From NCBI GenBank assembly GCA_964343305.1, contig CAYFJO010000532.1, positions 1 through 7,057 of the forward strand: DNA of 7,057 nt, given 5' to 3'. Positions 6,301-7,057 of the stretch are shown here, piece after piece. Every line of letters begins with the position of its first letter. The stretch's first letter is position 1. The position numbers and the translations under genes were made by a program. The DNA is from CAYFJO01 sp964343305. Its GTDB lineage: Bacteria; Planctomycetota; Planctomycetia; Pirellulales; Pirellulaceae. The notes under the pieces were generated by a model. That model searched no databases, was not told the DNA's origin, and saw only the letters and a list, made by a program, of their open reading frames with translations.

Positions 6301-7057
6301 AGGGGAACGGCGGTGGTACGTCAATGGCCAGGGACAAACCATGATCGTCATTCCCGGCCTAGTCGAGTTTCAGATGGGATCACCCAGCACGGAAGCCGAA
6401 CGCGCCGGAGGTGCGGACGATCGGACCGAACGGCAGCATCTCAAACGCATCGGACGCTCGTTTGCAATCGCCGCTCACACGGTAACGGTCGAACAGTTTT
6501 TGCAGTTTCGTGCGGAGCACAACTACAACCAAGAGTACAGCTCGCAACCCAATTCTCCCGTCAACACCTCGACATGGTATGATGCGGCCGCCTACTGCAA
6601 CTGGCTCAGTGAGCAGGAAGGGATTCCCAAAGACCAATGGTGCTACGATCCCGACCAGCAATTCTCTGATGGCATGCATTTGCCGGCGGACTACTTGCAG
6701 CGGACGGGCTACCGGCTGCCGAGCGAAGCGGAGTGGGAGTATGCCTGCCGTGCGGGAGCCGCGACCAGCCGCTTTTTCGGGGAAGCGGAGGATTTGCTTG
6801 GTCAGTACGCTTGGTACACTAAGAACTCGCTCGATCGCTGGACGTTGCCCGTTGGGTCGTTGAAGCCCAATGACTTTGGGCTGTTTGACATGCTTGGCAA
6901 TGTGCTTGAGTGGTGTCAGGATAGGGCGCTATTCTACCAATTTGAGGAAGACGGATCGGCTCGTGAAGATCGAGAGGATGACGGACCTGTGCAGGACCAG
7001 GAGCGCCGCGTGTTGCGCGGCGGGTCGTTCAACCATATCGCACGCAATGTGCGGTCG
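3314..7057 (+). CDS. TIR - STAND NTPase (nSTAND1) - helical module - FGE-sulfatase-like protein, 3' end cut by window
   Basis: 1248 codons from GTG 3314, open to the edge; comparison with other FGE-like domains suggests only a few dozen residues are missing. (1) TIR, about 4-120: 'DAFLSHNHDD' opening, 'GIKVWLDIWEL' (31-41), and WQQKE (73-77), the W-x-x-x-E position of the catalytic Glu (E77) in NAD-cleaving TIR enzymes such as SARM1. (2) STAND NTPase, about 154-600: CPYRGL (154-159), FFGRE (170-174), Walker A GASGSGKSS (201-209), Walker B VVLFVDQFEEL (293-303), RADFYG (338-343), GALPLLQHAL (402-411), and the HEALIRGW region near 520. (3) Residues about 603-990 are helical, perhaps HEAT-like, ending in YRDDPDPG...AAEWVLRRW (958-977). 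(4) FGE-sulfatase-like domain from about 1000: MGSP (1021-1024), GYRLPSEAEWEYACRAG (1132-1148), LGNVLEWCQD (1194-1203), RVLRGGSF. The catalytic Cys positions of true FGE are His1241 and Val1246, so enzyme activity is unlikely. Inferred role: the C-terminal fold senses a ligand, the NTPase oligomerises, and TIR depletes NAD+, as in antiphage or abortive systems. Cytoplasmic; no signal peptide. Domain calls are firm; the immune role is inference. Confidence 0.93.
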   Translation, partial: MDDKSNDAFLSHNHDDREAVVVLAKRLMADGIKVWLDIWELTPGDPFAPELGRALNECETCVVMIGASGISNWQQKEVFRAIDQQSQDGRRVIPVILPGARLEKDHAPGFLLDNTWVDFRTSLDDNAAYHALRCGILGQKPGEGPDSAVYQGQCPYRGLVHFDIDDARLFFGRENRTQWLLEEFRLRSGSESENRFVAIIGASGSGKSSLARAGLLAGIQQGRIPSSEHWPIIVCRPGQRPLKELARVLCQHPATREVAGDIGDLIQRMRVEKDRLDLTTGLTIPSGDTTRRVVLFVDQFEELFTLCGDEQERQAYADNLWCAATEASGKTIVVLTMRADFYGACAAYPQLAALIGKHQELLPPMTDPELRRAIEQPAQLCGVQIDPGLPRLMLRSMQGQEGALPLLQHALRQLWEQSRGTRLSMDAYLDMGELQGALERHADAVFQLFSEPQQEICHAILCSLTKLGERTEDTKRSVPLSVLQTTCGDPADVQAVVNKLADERLVTTTSGEEQNEPMVEVAHEALIRGWTRLRDWLDQDREALLVHQHLTAQADQWAKHGRSPDFLYSGGLLVRSEQWTQQHPDQLTPQEDEFLTASVAGLVRRLGTVELSRVPQFLQDLNPFLERARDPLVNMFQESSENSRERLYASVALLPLDDSQVEYLRERLLTGEMTEFPFVREHLHPFRNQLTEWLWSAVEQAGSDPARRFRAGLALATFDPAENDATPARWHACAEFLADRLVDAVAYNPAQYGLFEESIQPVRSVLIPPLTQIFRDDSDPLRRSWVTSLLADLASDFPEVLVDLACEADTKQFAALFDGLQRHRQQSIELAQAELNKQLATTASQDDQEMLAKRQASAAVILLRLGESATVWPLLPHTPDPRRRSYLLHRLHPLGVDPTEIISRLDVEPDVSARRALILAMGELFDTGGLAHIAESSEQNVPVPLTRAEFSDRLEQLYRDDPDPGIHGAAEWVLRRWNQLARLKESVQKLASAKPQGERRWYVNGQGQTMIVIPGLVEFQMGSPSTEAERAGGADDRTERQHLKRIGRSFAIAAHTVTVEQFLQFRAEHNYNQEYSSQPNSPVNTSTWYDAAAYCNWLSEQEGIPKDQWCYDPDQQFSDGMHLPADYLQRTGYRLPSEAEWEYACRAGAATSRFFGEAEDLLGQYAWYTKNSLDRWTLPVGSLKPNDFGLFDMLGNVLEWCQDRALFYQFEEDGSAREDREDDGPVQDQERRVLRGGSFNHIARNVRS

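Noticed and set aside
6311..7057. Active formylglycine-generating enzyme or EgtB sulfoxide synthase
   Set aside because: The catalytic Cys positions of FGE are His and Val in the visible part, and no DinB-type domain precedes it. It is treated as a binding fold.
1..7057. CRISPR array, rRNA, intact insertion sequence
   Set aside because: No regularly spaced repeats, no rRNA-like sequence and no transposase frame were seen.

Overview
The window looks like an accessory region of a planctomycete-type genome. This is an inference from moderately high GC, abundant small Cys-pair (zinc-ribbon-like) proteins, and above all a middle-plus-C-terminal protein architecture (helical module followed by an FGE-sulfatase-like domain) that I know mainly from planctomycetes. 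No taxonomic marker is present. Both large genes run off the window: the left one is cut at base 1 and the right one at base 7057.

Layout. On the minus strand, reading right to left, lie a small Cys-pair protein (3166-2927), a DUF1640-like coiled-coil/membrane protein (2857-2579), a 519-bp gene-free stretch rich in palindromes (2578-2060), a membrane-anchored double zinc-ribbon protein (2059-1481), and, 12 bp further on, a HerA/VirB4-like ATPase (1468 to the edge). The last two are clearly one operon: the ATPase's Shine-Dalgarno overlaps the stop codon of the zinc-ribbon gene. Their leader holds a candidate promoter (2208-2181), a dyad (2165-2131) and a strong intrinsic-terminator-like hairpin with a T tract just before the ribosome binding site, so attenuation is plausible. 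On the plus strand, divergent from all of these, one giant gene starts with GTG at 3314 and is open for 1248 codons to the right edge.

The main gene encodes TIR - STAND NTPase (nSTAND1 type) - alpha-helical repeat-like module - FGE-sulfatase-like domain. TIR has the W-x-x-x-E arrangement expected of an NAD-cleaving enzyme, the NTPase has intact Walker A and B motifs, and the FGE-like domain lacks the two cysteines used for catalysis in true FGE. The best reading is a one-protein sensor/switch/effector of the bacterial NLR-like kind: a ligand recognised by the C-terminal lectin-like fold triggers NTP-dependent oligomerisation and TIR NADase activity. The window stops inside the segment that is hypervariable in related proteins, some of which are diversified by diversity-generating retroelements.

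At the other edge, the ATPase reading frame changes family at its P-loop: a HerA/VirB4-like protein up to the Walker A, then a polysaccharide-exporter ABC ATPase sequence. This is either a real recombinant gene or an assembly join, and it should be checked before the left end is used.
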